Under the pieces are notes generated by a model. That model was not told the DNA's origin, did not search any database, and worked only from the letters and a program-made list of their open reading frames with translations. A stretch of 64,000 bases of DNA, from NCBI GenBank assembly GCA_002840975.1, contig PHDN01000010.1, forward strand, positions 62,001 through 126,000, read 5' to 3'. Both the position numbers and the translations under genes were made by a program. Positions within the stretch are counted from its first letter, which is position 1, and each line of letters opens with the position of its first letter. This DNA is from Bacteroidetes bacterium HGW-Bacteroidetes-16. GTDB lineage: Bacteria; Bacteroidota; Bacteroidia; Bacteroidales; F082. Positions 25,500-34,410 of this stretch are shown here, piece by piece.

Positions 25500-27440
25500 A
25501 TGCAGTTTGATTCCATGCGTAATTATGAGAACAGCAAGCAATTAGTGGGGTATGTCCCACGCAGGGAAGCTACCCCGGAAACCTATCGGCGTGTTGGTTT
25601 TATGGCAGGGCTGGAAGTTCACCAGCAGTTGCTCACCAAAGAGAAACTTTTTTGTCATTGCCCGGCAGGTGTGTATCATCACCACGAAGAATATAATGCA
25701 GAGTTGATCCGGCACATGCGGCCTACATTGAGCGAATTAGGCGTGTACGATGGTACCGCGCTGATGGAGTTTAGAACCCGCAAAGAAATTAATTACCGGA
25801 TAAACAACGAAAATGCCTGTACCTACGACGTAGACGATACTCCTCCTTTTCCCATTAACAGAGAGGCTTTAGGCATTGCCCTGGAGATTTCATTGTTATC
25901 GAAATTGAATGTGGTGGGCGAAGTTCACATCACACGCAAGCAATACCTTGACGGAAGTATCCCGGCCGGTTTTCAGCGTACAGCCATTCTTGGCGTAGAA
26001 GGTGAATTGGAACTCCCCCACAAAAAAATCAGGCTTATACAACTCAGCATCGAGGAAGATTCTTGCCGTGAGATTAGCGACATCGGTCATGTACGGGTAT
26101 ATAAAACCGACAGGCTGGGAATGCCACTCATCGAAACCGTAACCTACCCTGATTGCGATACTCCTGACGAGATTAAACAAGCCTGTGATTATATCCGTTT
26201 TTTAAACCGCAGCACCGGTCTGGTGAGAACCGGAATCGGAGCAGGAAGACAGGATGTGAACGTGAGCTGTAAAGGGGGTACACGTGTTGAAATAAAAGGC
26301 GTGGCCCATACCAAGTGGATTCCGGAACTAACACATAACGAAGTCTTTAGGCAATGGGCTTTGTTACAAATAAAAGACAAGCTTAACAACCAAATTGCGG
26401 ATGTTGAAGGATGGAAGGCTGATTATATTTTTGTAACCGGAGCCATGCTTGACAAAATACCATTGGTTGGACAGGCAGAAAAAGTAATGCTTGTCAATCT
26501 TCCGGGATTTGAAGGGGTGCTTTCGTATTTTACACAACCGGGACAGTCGTTTGCCAACGAAATTGCCGATCGCCTCAAAGTAATAGCCTGCCTCGAGAAA
26601 CCCAACATGCAATCCAGCGAACAACTTTACCCGGATGTTGATGAGATCGTTTGGGACGAGTTTCGTCGCCAGATGAATGCCGGGGCAAAAGATGTGCAGC
26701 TGTTGGTTTGGGGTCCCGAAGCGGATATGAAAACGGCTTTTGAAACCATCGAAGAGCGTTGCCAAATGGCGTTTTTAGGTGTGCCTCCCGAAACACGTAA
26801 ATCGCTTGCTGATGGCACCACTATCTTCGAACGCGTGCTGCCAGGTGCCGACCGGATGTATCCCGACACCGATTCTCCGCCCATTCCATTGCCCGATGAA
26901 TACATTACCTCCCTTTCGAAAAAATTACCCCGTGAGGTAATCGATTCGTATAAACAGCTTAAAAAATGGGATGTATCGGAAGAGGTATACACCTACCTTT
27001 TTTCTAAAAACCTGTTTCCGGTTATTCAGCGCATGGCAAACGAATTAGAAGCAGACCCTAAGTTTATCGCCCTCTTTTTCGGTCAAAAGGTCAAGTTTGC
27101 CGAAGGTCATTTCAGGGGACCCGATCCCTTCGATTACAACCGGATTTTCGAACTGTTTGCCTTTTTGAAGGCAAGAGAAATCCACCACAATCTGGCCGCT
27201 TACATGCTTCAGGAAATGATTGAACATCCAAAAATGGACTTCGATTCCATATTGCAAAGTATTGGTTTTAAAAAGATTTCAAAAGAGGAAATTGAAAGCA
27301 AACTTCCTATGTTGAAAACTAAATTCATGGATGGCAAGCAGGAGATTTCAAAAACAAACATGCGAAACTGGGTCATTGGTCAGGTACGAAAACGTGCCCT
27401 CGGAAATGTTGACCTGTCCGGCTTAAGTAAACTTATATAA
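25500..27440 (+). CDS. gatE: Glu-tRNA(Gln) amidotransferase subunit E (archaeal-type GatE)
   Basis: GatE is the tRNA-binding kinase subunit that activates Glu on tRNA-Gln with ATP and receives ammonia from GatD. The 646-residue protein has the GatB/GatE cradle (GLEVHQQL at 38-45, KLFCHCP with C52 and C54, RTGIGAGRQDVNVS at 243-256), an inserted AspRS-like GAD region (about 300-425), the hallmark segment GVPPETRKSLADGTT at 427-441 with PGADRMYPDTDSPP after it, and a helical tail (480-646) of the GatB/YqeY type. The GAD insert and hallmark separate it from bacterial GatB (about 480 residues). gatD follows 38 bases on. The family is described mainly from archaea. Confidence 0.9.
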   Translation: MQFDSMRNYENSKQLVGYVPRREATPETYRRVGFMAGLEVHQQLLTKEKLFCHCPAGVYHHHEEYNAELIRHMRPTLSELGVYDGTALMEFRTRKEINYRINNENACTYDVDDTPPFPINREALGIALEISLLSKLNVVGEVHITRKQYLDGSIPAGFQRTAILGVEGELELPHKKIRLIQLSIEEDSCREISDIGHVRVYKTDRLGMPLIETVTYPDCDTPDEIKQACDYIRFLNRSTGLVRTGIGAGRQDVNVSCKGGTRVEIKGVAHTKWIPELTHNEVFRQWALLQIKDKLNNQIADVEGWKADYIFVTGAMLDKIPLVGQAEKVMLVNLPGFEGVLSYFTQPGQSFANEIADRLKVIACLEKPNMQSSEQLYPDVDEIVWDEFRRQMNAGAKDVQLLVWGPEADMKTAFETIEERCQMAFLGVPPETRKSLADGTTIFERVLPGADRMYPDTDSPPIPLPDEYITSLSKKLPREVIDSYKQLKKWDVSEEVYTYLFSKNLFPVIQRMANELEADPKFIALFFGQKVKFAEGHFRGPDPFDYNRIFELFAFLKAREIHHNLAAYMLQEMIEHPKMDFDSILQSIGFKKISKEEIESKLPMLKTKFMDGKQEISKTNMRNWVIGQVRKRALGNVDLSGLSKLI

Positions 27441-27478
27441 ACATTGGTTTTAAGTGAGAACCAGCAAATTGCGTGATA

Positions 27479-28864
27479 ATGGATAACGATATATTTCAGG
27501 GTTATAAAGGAGCAGCACTTGAGGTTTTAAAAAAATATCAGGTGAGGGTTTGGGGCACCACCCGGGTGGATACCACGCGCGGGGGATTTGAAGGGACGGT
27601 GTTGCCACGATCTGAAAATGATGATGACCAGCATATTGTAATCAAGATTGTTACCGGGTACAACATCGGACTTGATGTGAATACCATCCTGGGAATGATA
27701 GAAACCGGCTATAAAAAAGCCAATTATAAAATTCCGGAAAAGCAATTCCCCTATACCAAAGGACTTCCAAAGGTGAAGCTGTTTGGAACCGGTGGCACCA
27801 TCGCCAGCCGTCTGGATTATCGTACCGGAGCGGTGATTCCTGCTTTTTCGCCCGGAGAGTTGTACGGAGCCGTTCCTGAATTGGCTGATATCTGCAACCT
27901 GGAAACCGAAAAAATATTTGCCGTATTTAGCGAAAACATGGGCCCGATGCAGTACAAAGCACTTGCCATCGCCATTGGAAAAGAAATTGAGAAAGGGGTG
28001 GATGGAATTGTCATAGGACATGGAACAGATACCCTGCACCATACCGGCGCTGCTCTGTCGTTCATGTGCCAGAACCTGCCGGTTCCGGTGGTGTTGGTGG
28101 GTTCTCAGCGTTCATCCGACCGGCCCAGTTCCGACGCGGCTCTCAACCTGATGCATGCCATGAAAGCTGCCGGCGAGTCGGATATTGCAGAAGTAATGAT
28201 CTGTATGTTTGGGCCTACTTCGGACGAGTATGGCTTATTGCACAAAGGCACGCGGGTACGAAAAATGCACTCTTCTTACCGCTCAACTTTTCGTACCATC
28301 GGCGATACACCCCTGGCGATGATCAGCCGCAAGGAAATAACGCCCATAAAAAAGAGTTATAACAAACGCCGCCCCGATAAAAAAGTAACCATCCTACCCT
28401 ATTTTAGCGATAAGGTGACGATGTTGTATTATTATCCGGCCATGAGTCCTGATGTGCTCGATGCCATGGTGGACAAAGGCTACAAAGGCATTATATTCGT
28501 GGGAACAGGATTAGGGCACGTGAATAAAGAGTTGTATCCTGCCATCGAGCGGGCACATGCCAAAGGCGTTCACATGTTTATGACCCTGCAAACTATTTGG
28601 GGATTTGTTCACATGTTTGTGTACGATACAGGTCGCGACATGATGGCCAAAGGAATAATACCGGCCGGGAATATGTTGCCTGAGGTGGCATGGGTTAAAC
28701 TTAGCTGGATACTCGGACAGACAGAAGATCCTGAAAAAGTAAAAGAAATGATGCTCACTCCGATCAACGATGAAATCACCCAACGCGAGCCATACAATGG
28801 CTATTTGGTTTACCAGGGTGGAGTGCCCGAAGTGGAAGAGTTTATCAAACGGGTACATAAGTAA
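27479..28864 (+). CDS. gatD: Glu-tRNA(Gln) amidotransferase subunit D (asparaginase-like GatD)
   Basis: GatD hydrolyses asparagine or glutamine to supply ammonia to GatE. The 461-residue protein has an N-terminal beta-barrel domain specific to GatD (1-95) and an asparaginase domain with all catalytic residues: T107 in GTGGTIAS, T183 and D184 in GHGTDTLHHTG, K262 in RVRKMHSSY. From memory, the Methanothermobacter enzyme uses T101, T177, D178 and K254, so spacing agrees. A plain L-asparaginase would lack the N-terminal domain and be about 330 residues. The frame opens at GTG 27473; the ATG two codons later is chosen. It forms a two-gene operon with gatE. Confidence 0.9.
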   Translation: MDNDIFQGYKGAALEVLKKYQVRVWGTTRVDTTRGGFEGTVLPRSENDDDQHIVIKIVTGYNIGLDVNTILGMIETGYKKANYKIPEKQFPYTKGLPKVKLFGTGGTIASRLDYRTGAVIPAFSPGELYGAVPELADICNLETEKIFAVFSENMGPMQYKALAIAIGKEIEKGVDGIVIGHGTDTLHHTGAALSFMCQNLPVPVVLVGSQRSSDRPSSDAALNLMHAMKAAGESDIAEVMICMFGPTSDEYGLLHKGTRVRKMHSSYRSTFRTIGDTPLAMISRKEITPIKKSYNKRRPDKKVTILPYFSDKVTMLYYYPAMSPDVLDAMVDKGYKGIIFVGTGLGHVNKELYPAIERAHAKGVHMFMTLQTIWGFVHMFVYDTGRDMMAKGIIPAGNMLPEVAWVKLSWILGQTEDPEKVKEMMLTPINDEITQREPYNGYLVYQGGVPEVEEFIKRVHK

Positions 28865-28928
28865 CAGGTGCTGAAGACGTCATAAGTAACCATTTCCTTC
28901 AAGCAGAATATTATAAAATTTGTTGCAA

Positions 28929-28956
28929 AAAGAGGTGCGCCCGGGCACGCTTCTTT
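28929..28956 (+). terminator. Likely terminator of gatE-gatD
   Basis: Arms AAAGAGGTGCGCCC (28929-28942) and GGGCACGCTTCTTT (28943-28956) pair with two G-T pairs and one mismatch, ending in a T-rich stretch. The small loop must be made by opening the central base pairs. Confidence 0.5.
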
Positions 28957-29036
28957 ATTTGGATTTGTACATAAATCTGATTTATGGCAGACTCACTTTC
29001 AACATAATAAATTAGAATAAAGAGTAATCGGTTACC

Positions 29037-30074
29037 CTACAATTCATTCTTTATGGCAGAGATTAGTCCATCCACATCTTCCCGGGTGGTGTCCCACGAA
29101 CACATCAACCTGACTTCATGGGTAGTTTCGTTCCACACATGGAAGAAGTATTTCTTTTGAACTGCCGGAATGAGGTATTCGGGCATTTGAACAAATACGC
29201 CGTTTGCCGGGGCTTCCTGTGTGATGGTCAACTGTGGGATCTTCTCAATTTCGGAGAACAGGTAGTGAGCCATCAGATTGGCATTTTGGGCATTCTTCTT
29301 CCATAAATCATCTGTCAGATAACGTGAAAACTGAGCGGCGATGAACCTCATCTTCGAATGCAGCTGCATGCCTTGTTTTCGGGTATATTCAAAATCTTTA
29401 CCCAGCTGCTGATTGAAAAAGATGACTGTTTCACCAAACATCAAGCCGTTTTTGGTGCCTCCAAACGATAGCACATCTACGCCCACGTCAGTTGTTATTT
29501 CCCTCAATTCCAAACCTAAAGCAACAGCGGCGTTGGCGATACGCGCTCCGTCCACATGCAACAACATGTTATTGCCATGTGCAAAGTCGGCCAGCTGACG
29601 GATTTCGTGCGGTGTGTAAACAGTACCAAATTCAGTAACCTGCGAAATAGAAATTAACCGGGGTTGCACATGGTGTTGAAATCCAAAGCTGTGTAAAAAT
29701 GGGGTTACCTGGTCGGCGGTAATTTTACCGGTTTTGGTTTCGATGGACAGGATCTTATTGCCGCTGATTTTTTCCGGGGCACCACATTCGTCTTCATTCA
29801 GGTGGGCCGAGTGAGCAGTAACGATGGCCTGGAAAGGTCGCAACAGGTGACCTATACCAAGCACGTTGGCCGCGGTTCCGTTGTACACGAAAAACACCGA
29901 TATTGCTTCTCCAAAAACCGCTTTAAAGTTTAAGATGGCCTCCTGAGTAATGGCCTCATTACCTTCGCCATAGGAAAAAACATGGCCCTTATTTACCTCC
30001 TGAATTGCTTCCATTACTTCAGGACAAACCCCCGACCAGTTATCACTGGCAAATCCTTTATTTACTTTCATCAT
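29037..30074 (-). CDS. ltaE: Low-specificity L-threonine aldolase
   Basis: PLP enzyme cleaving threonine or allo-threonine to glycine and acetaldehyde. The 345-residue fold-type I protein has the N-terminal FASDNWSGVCPEVMEAI, the HVDGARIANAAVALG segment with the PLP-contacting aspartate and arginine, and the Schiff-base lysine in LSFGGTKNGLMFGE. Two tandem ATGs at 30074 and 30071 overlap the stop codon of the TrkA-type gene, so it is probably translationally coupled to the potassium transporter genes, although no functional link is known. Confidence 0.92.
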   Translation of the reverse strand: MMKVNKGFASDNWSGVCPEVMEAIQEVNKGHVFSYGEGNEAITQEAILNFKAVFGEAISVFFVYNGTAANVLGIGHLLRPFQAIVTAHSAHLNEDECGAPEKISGNKILSIETKTGKITADQVTPFLHSFGFQHHVQPRLISISQVTEFGTVYTPHEIRQLADFAHGNNMLLHVDGARIANAAVALGLELREITTDVGVDVLSFGGTKNGLMFGETVIFFNQQLGKDFEYTRKQGMQLHSKMRFIAAQFSRYLTDDLWKKNAQNANLMAHYLFSEIEKIPQLTITQEAPANGVFVQMPEYLIPAVQKKYFFHVWNETTHEVRLMCSWDTTREDVDGLISAIKNEL

Positions 30075-30760
30075 CGTTTTTCTTTTAAAAATGATTGAAT
30101 ATCTTGATTGGCACCAAATAGCACCAATACATCATTGGCTTCCAGAACAACCTCTGGCGAGGCAACTCCCTGCACTTCGGTAACATTTCGATTCAGCCCT
30201 AAGATGCCTTTATGTTGAGTATTTTTTATTGTAGTTAATATCAAGAGGTTATATTTTCTTCTAAAATCTATTTCACCTATTGATTTTCCTTCCAAATTTT
30301 TAGGAACATTGGTTTCCACCATACTAAAATTGTTGTCAAGCTTAAAAGAATCAATTAAACCAACCAAACAAAGTTTTTTTGCCCATCGTTCCGCGGTTTC
30401 TTCTTCCGGATGCACGATTTCATCCACACCTATGGCATTTAACACATTTTCGTGTAACGGATTTAAAGCCCTGCCTATCAGACGTTTTACGTTCAGGTTT
30501 TTTAATAAGGCGGTCACCATAATATTATCGCCCTCATTTTCACCAATGGCCACAATTACTACATCGGTATCTTTCAGGGGAAGACCGGGAACAGTATATT
30601 GATCGGTAGCATCCAAGCAAATGGTGTGCGAAATTTTTTCTTTAAACGCGTCTACCTTACTCATGCTGTGGTCGATGCCGATTACTTCATGGCCACGTTC
30701 GGTTAATTTTTGAGCAAGTGAGGCTCCAAAATTTCCAAGTCCAAAAATGATAAATTTCAT
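30071..30760 (-). CDS. ktrA: Potassium uptake regulatory subunit (KtrA/TrkA type)
   Basis: Cytoplasmic RCK ring that gates the TrkH/KtrB channel in response to nucleotides. The 229-residue protein has an RCK-N Rossmann domain (FGLGNFGASLAQKL, acidic end of strand 2 at GHEVIGID) and an RCK-C domain from about 140. A single RCK unit, as in KtrA, not the double unit of E. coli TrkA. Its gene lies 12 bases after the membrane subunit. Confidence 0.92.
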   Translation of the reverse strand: MKFIIFGLGNFGASLAQKLTERGHEVIGIDHSMSKVDAFKEKISHTICLDATDQYTVPGLPLKDTDVVIVAIGENEGDNIMVTALLKNLNVKRLIGRALNPLHENVLNAIGVDEIVHPEEETAERWAKKLCLVGLIDSFKLDNNFSMVETNVPKNLEGKSIGEIDFRRKYNLLILTTIKNTQHKGILGLNRNVTEVQGVASPEVVLEANDVLVLFGANQDIQSFLKEKR

Positions 30761-30772
30761 TTTACTTTTATT

Positions 30773-32542
30773 TTAGTTGATGGCAATTTCTTCAGTCGGA
30801 TAATGATAGTTCTTGTGTTTGGTTTTGATAAATAGGGCTATCAGAATAGTCAACATACTAACCCTTCCAAAAAACATGATGACAATGACAATCATTTTGC
30901 TGGCAGTGCTTAAGCCCGCGGTTATACCCATGCTTAAACCAACGGTACCATAGGCGGAAAAACATTCAAATGCAACGCTTAACAGGTCCTTTTCACCATC
31001 AAAATACGTTATACCCAATATTCCAAATCCAATAACCATGATAGACAGTAAAATAATTGCGTTAGCGCGTTTTACAGAAATATCGGCAATTTCCCTGCGA
31101 TACACCTCTACTCTTGATTTTCCTTTGGCCAGGCTGATGATGTTTAAAATGGCGATGGCAAAAGTACTTGTTTTAATACCTCCACCGGTGGATCCCGGAG
31201 AAGCTCCAACCCACATTAAAAAAATGATCATAATCAGGATCGGGAACTGCAACGCTCCGATGTCAATGGTATTAAAACCTGCGGTTCTGGGGGTGGCAGC
31301 AGTAAAAAGTGCGGTAACGACCTTGCCTATTCCAGGATGCATAGCAAGGGTATGGTGGTATTCCCCAAAATAAATAAGAACAGTACCAATTACAGTAAGC
31401 GTTAAGGTGGTAACGAGCGTAATACGGCTATTAATATTTAATACCCAGGGAATATTTTTTCTTTCCGTGCCTATAGGTTTGATCAATCGACTTAATATCT
31501 GATATTTCAAATATTTAAACAGGTTGAACACAATAGGAAAACCGAGGCCTCCAATGATAACCAAAGTGATGATAACCAGCTGCAAAGAATAATTGAATCT
31601 GTATGCCTCTTCATAAAGGTTGTTTTGAAGTGTGGAAAAACCTGCATTACAAAAGGCAGAAACGGAATGAAATACGGAAAAAAAACTGCGCTCAAAAAAA
31701 GTGGACAGTTGATCTTTGCCCAGGCTTGAATAAATGAGCATTGCACCTGCTAATTCGATTGAAAAGGTGGTTAAAATGATTCTTTTTAACGTGGTAAATA
31801 CTTCACCCAATTTTTGCAAATTGGTCATATCTCCAATAACCATTTGACTTTTGTAGGTAGAACCTCCTTTGAAAAAGTAGCTAAAATAACTGGCAAACGT
31901 AAGAATGCCGATTCCCCCAATTTGAATGAGCATGAGAATAATAAGTTGTCCGAAAAAGGTAAAATAGCTGCTCGTATCTACAACGATCAGTCCCGTTACA
32001 CAAACAGCGCTTGTGGAGGTAAATAAGGCATCGATAAACGAAATCCCCGAAAAGGTTGCTCTGGGGAGCATCAACAAGAGTGTTCCGATAAAAATAATCG
32101 CAAGAAAACTGGTTATAAACAACTGAGCTGGATTAAGGGTGGTACGCCGATAATCAATATCTCGATCCGCCAGTTCTCTGATAAATACCAATAAAATGGC
32201 AATACGAATCCAGATATCATGATGTAAAGTTGATAAAAAGTAATATTGATCGTTTGAAACAAAGTGTGCTGCGATGATGAGTCCAATGAAAAGAATACTG
32301 GCACCATCAAAAAGCAACACGTTTACTTTGACTTTTGAAGGCTTATAAATATATCTGATAATGGATGAGGCAAATCCGGCTGATAATACAAACAACAAGA
32401 AACCGTCAATCAGATTTTGGGCAAATGCCGACTGGTTGAACCCGAAATCTATTATAACAAGAATAATCCCAGTGAGACTTATATAAAATACTGTTTGATA
32501 AACGGCGGTTATTGATAACCTATTTTTGATATCTTCTCTCAA
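30773..32542 (-). CDS. ktrB: Potassium uptake membrane subunit (TrkH/KtrB family)
   Basis: Cation-selective membrane channel subunit, 589 residues, with all four filter loops: TSTSAVCVTGLIVVD, HSVSAFCNAGFSTL, GASPGSTGGGIKTSTF and FECFSAYGTVGLSMG. About 130 extra N-terminal residues form four more predicted membrane helices. No ATG occurs near the 5' end. The TTG at 32542 is 29 bases downstream of a TAACTTTG promoter element and is taken as the start. Confidence 0.9.
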   Translation of the reverse strand: MREDIKNRLSITAVYQTVFYISLTGIILVIIDFGFNQSAFAQNLIDGFLLFVLSAGFASSIIRYIYKPSKVKVNVLLFDGASILFIGLIIAAHFVSNDQYYFLSTLHHDIWIRIAILLVFIRELADRDIDYRRTTLNPAQLFITSFLAIIFIGTLLLMLPRATFSGISFIDALFTSTSAVCVTGLIVVDTSSYFTFFGQLIILMLIQIGGIGILTFASYFSYFFKGGSTYKSQMVIGDMTNLQKLGEVFTTLKRIILTTFSIELAGAMLIYSSLGKDQLSTFFERSFFSVFHSVSAFCNAGFSTLQNNLYEEAYRFNYSLQLVIITLVIIGGLGFPIVFNLFKYLKYQILSRLIKPIGTERKNIPWVLNINSRITLVTTLTLTVIGTVLIYFGEYHHTLAMHPGIGKVVTALFTAATPRTAGFNTIDIGALQFPILIMIIFLMWVGASPGSTGGGIKTSTFAIAILNIISLAKGKSRVEVYRREIADISVKRANAIILLSIMVIGFGILGITYFDGEKDLLSVAFECFSAYGTVGLSMGITAGLSTASKMIVIVIMFFGRVSMLTILIALFIKTKHKNYHYPTEEIAIN

Positions 32543-32570
32543 AATGCTTTGTGTAGAAAAAAATAACTTG

Positions 32571-32578
32571 CAAAGTTA
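32571..32578 (-). promoter_or_regulatory. -7 promoter element (TAACTTTG) of the ktrB-ktrA-ltaE unit
   Basis: Reverse-strand TAnnTTTG match just upstream of ktrB. It supports a start downstream of it, at the TTG. Confidence 0.5.
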
Positions 32579-32596
32579 CGTTTTTTCTGTTGGCTA

Positions 32597-33211
32597 TCAT
32601 CTGATATTTTTAAGGTAGGAGCCTGCCTCCGGCCCCAGATTGAAAAGCAAATCCAGAATGCTCAGGTTTTGTTCAAAAGGTTTTTCAGTAGAAAAAACTT
32701 GTGTATATGATGGAAAATATTGAAAAACGGGCGCTTTTTTCGGTGATAAGGCACTGCGATAATCTGCAGTTTCAAGTGAAAAAACATACTGTTCAGTATA
32801 AATTAATGCGGCAGTGATATTTAAAAGTTTCAAAAAATGAGCTGTCAAAAGGGTATTGAATTCTAATAAGTCAGCATGTTCCCCGCTGAAAAACAGCTTC
32901 AGTTCATCCTGGTAATATAAAAAAAAAGGAGAGGCATTGTATGCGGAAGTAATAGCCTTCCAATGATTTACGTACCACTTCGATTCATTCATGATTTCCA
33001 CTTGATGGGTAAGTGTATGGTTGCCTTGTGGTTTTTGAACAGGAATGGAGAGGTTGAGCAATCCCTGGGAAGTGAGTATGGTACAACGGTTGCGCCAGGT
33101 TTGTTTCGGATAAGTCTCCATTTGTTCGACGAACACTTTATGGGCCTGGTTTTGGGCAATTAGGGCAAAATACTCCACAGGAGCGCAATAGGCGGTTGGT
33201 AAAATTAACAT
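32597..33211 (-). CDS. WbqC-like family protein
   Basis: A 204-residue protein starting MLILPTAYCAPVEYFALIAQ, the N-terminal signature of the WbqC family, with TWRNRCTILTSQGLLNLSIPV and the W(Y)xxHWKAI-type helix (KWYVNHWKAITSAYNASP). The family is linked by name to O-antigen/glycan loci, but its biochemical role is not settled. ATGs at 33247 and 33211 are both downstream of the promoter element at 33270; the second is chosen because the family signature starts there. Confidence 0.82.
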   Translation of the reverse strand: MLILPTAYCAPVEYFALIAQNQAHKVFVEQMETYPKQTWRNRCTILTSQGLLNLSIPVQKPQGNHTLTHQVEIMNESKWYVNHWKAITSAYNASPFFLYYQDELKLFFSGEHADLLEFNTLLTAHFLKLLNITAALIYTEQYVFSLETADYRSALSPKKAPVFQYFPSYTQVFSTEKPFEQNLSILDLLFNLGPEAGSYLKNIR

Positions 33212-33269
33212 GTTGTTGTTATGAGCAGGTAGTCCGGATAATACCATGATGTCCTATGTGAATCAGATA

Positions 33270-33277
33270 CAAAAATA
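33270..33277 (-). promoter_or_regulatory. -7 promoter element (TATTTTTG) of the WbqC-like gene
   Basis: Reverse-strand TAnnTTTG match 23 to 59 bases upstream of the candidate start codons. Confidence 0.45.
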
Positions 33278-33320
33278 GACATTTGAACGGTTTAAAATTT
33301 TCGATTTGTGCAAACGGAAA

Positions 33321-33350
33321 TAAAAAAGGCCGCTAAATTAATAACGGCCT
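33321..33350 (-). terminator. Rho-independent terminator of the thioredoxin pair
   Basis: AGGCCG (33327-33332) pairs with CGGCCT (33345-33350) around a 12-base loop and is followed by six to seven T residues on the reverse strand. Confidence 0.8.
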
Positions 33351-33372
33351 CCAATTCATACATGACAATTAA

Positions 33373-33732
33373 TTATTCTGCCACTTTAAGTAGCACATCA
33401 TTGATGGCCTTAACCAGAGTTTCTTTGGGTAATGCTCCCTGAGCCATTTGAGGCTGGCCTTCGCCCGGACAAAAGAGCAATGAAGGGATGCTGCGAATTC
33501 CAAACGCTGCAGCCAGCTCCGTTTCTTCTTCCGTGTTTACTTTATAAATATTGATTTTTCCTTCATATTCTTTCGACAACTCCTCTAAAATGGGAGCCAC
33601 AATTTTACAAGGCTGGCACCAATCGGCGTAAAAGTCGATAAGGCAGGGCAATTTTCCTTCAAAAGTCCAGTCTTTATTTTTCTCGAAATTAAATACTTTA
33701 TCCTGAAAGGATTGTTTGGTAAGATGTTCCAT
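33373..33732 (-). CDS. Thioredoxin, cytoplasmic, CQPC active site
   Basis: A 119-residue thioredoxin with the active site YADWCQPCKIVAP in place of WCGPC, cis-proline in IRSIPSLLF, and no signal peptide. It likely reduces disulfides in cytoplasmic proteins. It is a close paralogue of the lipoprotein thioredoxin 22 bases upstream and shares its N-terminal region of unusual length (FEKNKDWTFEGKLPCLIDF). Confidence 0.93.
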   Translation of the reverse strand: MEHLTKQSFQDKVFNFEKNKDWTFEGKLPCLIDFYADWCQPCKIVAPILEELSKEYEGKINIYKVNTEEETELAAAFGIRSIPSLLFCPGEGQPQMAQGALPKETLVKAINDVLLKVAE

Positions 33733-33754
33733 GTACGCTAATATTTTTTTTGAA

Positions 33755-34273
33755 TTATTGATTATTTGAAGTAGGGTGATTTAACAGTTCTTTCTCGATG
33801 ATTTGGATATATTGTTCTCTGGGAAGCGCCCCGGCTTGCATGCTGGGTTGTCCTTTCGTGGGTGAAAACATGACAGAAGGAATGCTGCGGATGCCAAATA
33901 CACCGGCCAGTTTTTTCTCTTTGTCAACGTCTATTTTGTAAATTTTTACCTGGCCGGCATATTTTATGGCCAATTCGTCCATGATCGGGGCCACTTGTTT
34001 ACATGGCTTACACCAGTCGGCATAGAAGTCAATTACGCAAGGGATTTCTCCTTGATAGTTCCATTCTTGTGGGTTCTTTTCAAAATCCCATACTTTTTCA
34101 CGAAAGGTTTCGTAAGTTAAATATTCCGGAGCTATTTTATCATCATCAGCCGGACTGGAGATTGACTCAGAAACTTCACTATTCAGTTTATTTTCCTGAT
34201 TACCTTTCATGTTAGTGCAACTTAAAGCTGATATTGCGATGGTAAAAACGAATAATACACTTAATTTTCTCAT
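33755..34273 (-). CDS. Thioredoxin-domain lipoprotein, CKPC active site
   Basis: A 172-residue protein with a lipoprotein signal (AISALSC, residues about 13-19), a short Ser/Glu-rich linker, and a thioredoxin domain with YADWCKPCKQVAP and IRSIPSVMF. It should act outside the inner membrane, while its tandem paralogue is cytoplasmic. The two share the block before the active site and the GQPSMQAGALPRE-type tail. Confidence 0.9.
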   Translation of the reverse strand: MRKLSVLFVFTIAISALSCTNMKGNQENKLNSEVSESISSPADDDKIAPEYLTYETFREKVWDFEKNPQEWNYQGEIPCVIDFYADWCKPCKQVAPIMDELAIKYAGQVKIYKIDVDKEKKLAGVFGIRSIPSVMFSPTKGQPSMQAGALPREQYIQIIEKELLNHPTSNNQ

Positions 34274-34351
34274 ATTTAGTTTGATCAGATTTATTTTAAT
34301 TTAATTTTCGGCAAATATACAATAAAATGTATCACATTAAGATCACTTTGT

Positions 34352-34359
34352 TACCTTTG
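34352..34359 (+). promoter_or_regulatory. -7 promoter element (TACCTTTG) of the zinc-ribbon gene
   Basis: Exact TAnnTTTG match 52 bases before the ATG at 34411. It lies inside the longer open frame and so argues for the shorter protein. Confidence 0.5.
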
Positions 34360-34410
34360 CTTCAAATCTTGTTCCAAAAAAAAAAGTATTTAACAAAGTT
34401 GCTCAATTTT

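Noticed and set aside
30071-30074. Functional link between threonine aldolase and the potassium transporter
   Set aside because: They overlap by 4 bases and may be co-transcribed, but no known biology joins them, so this is taken as chance operon neighbourhood.
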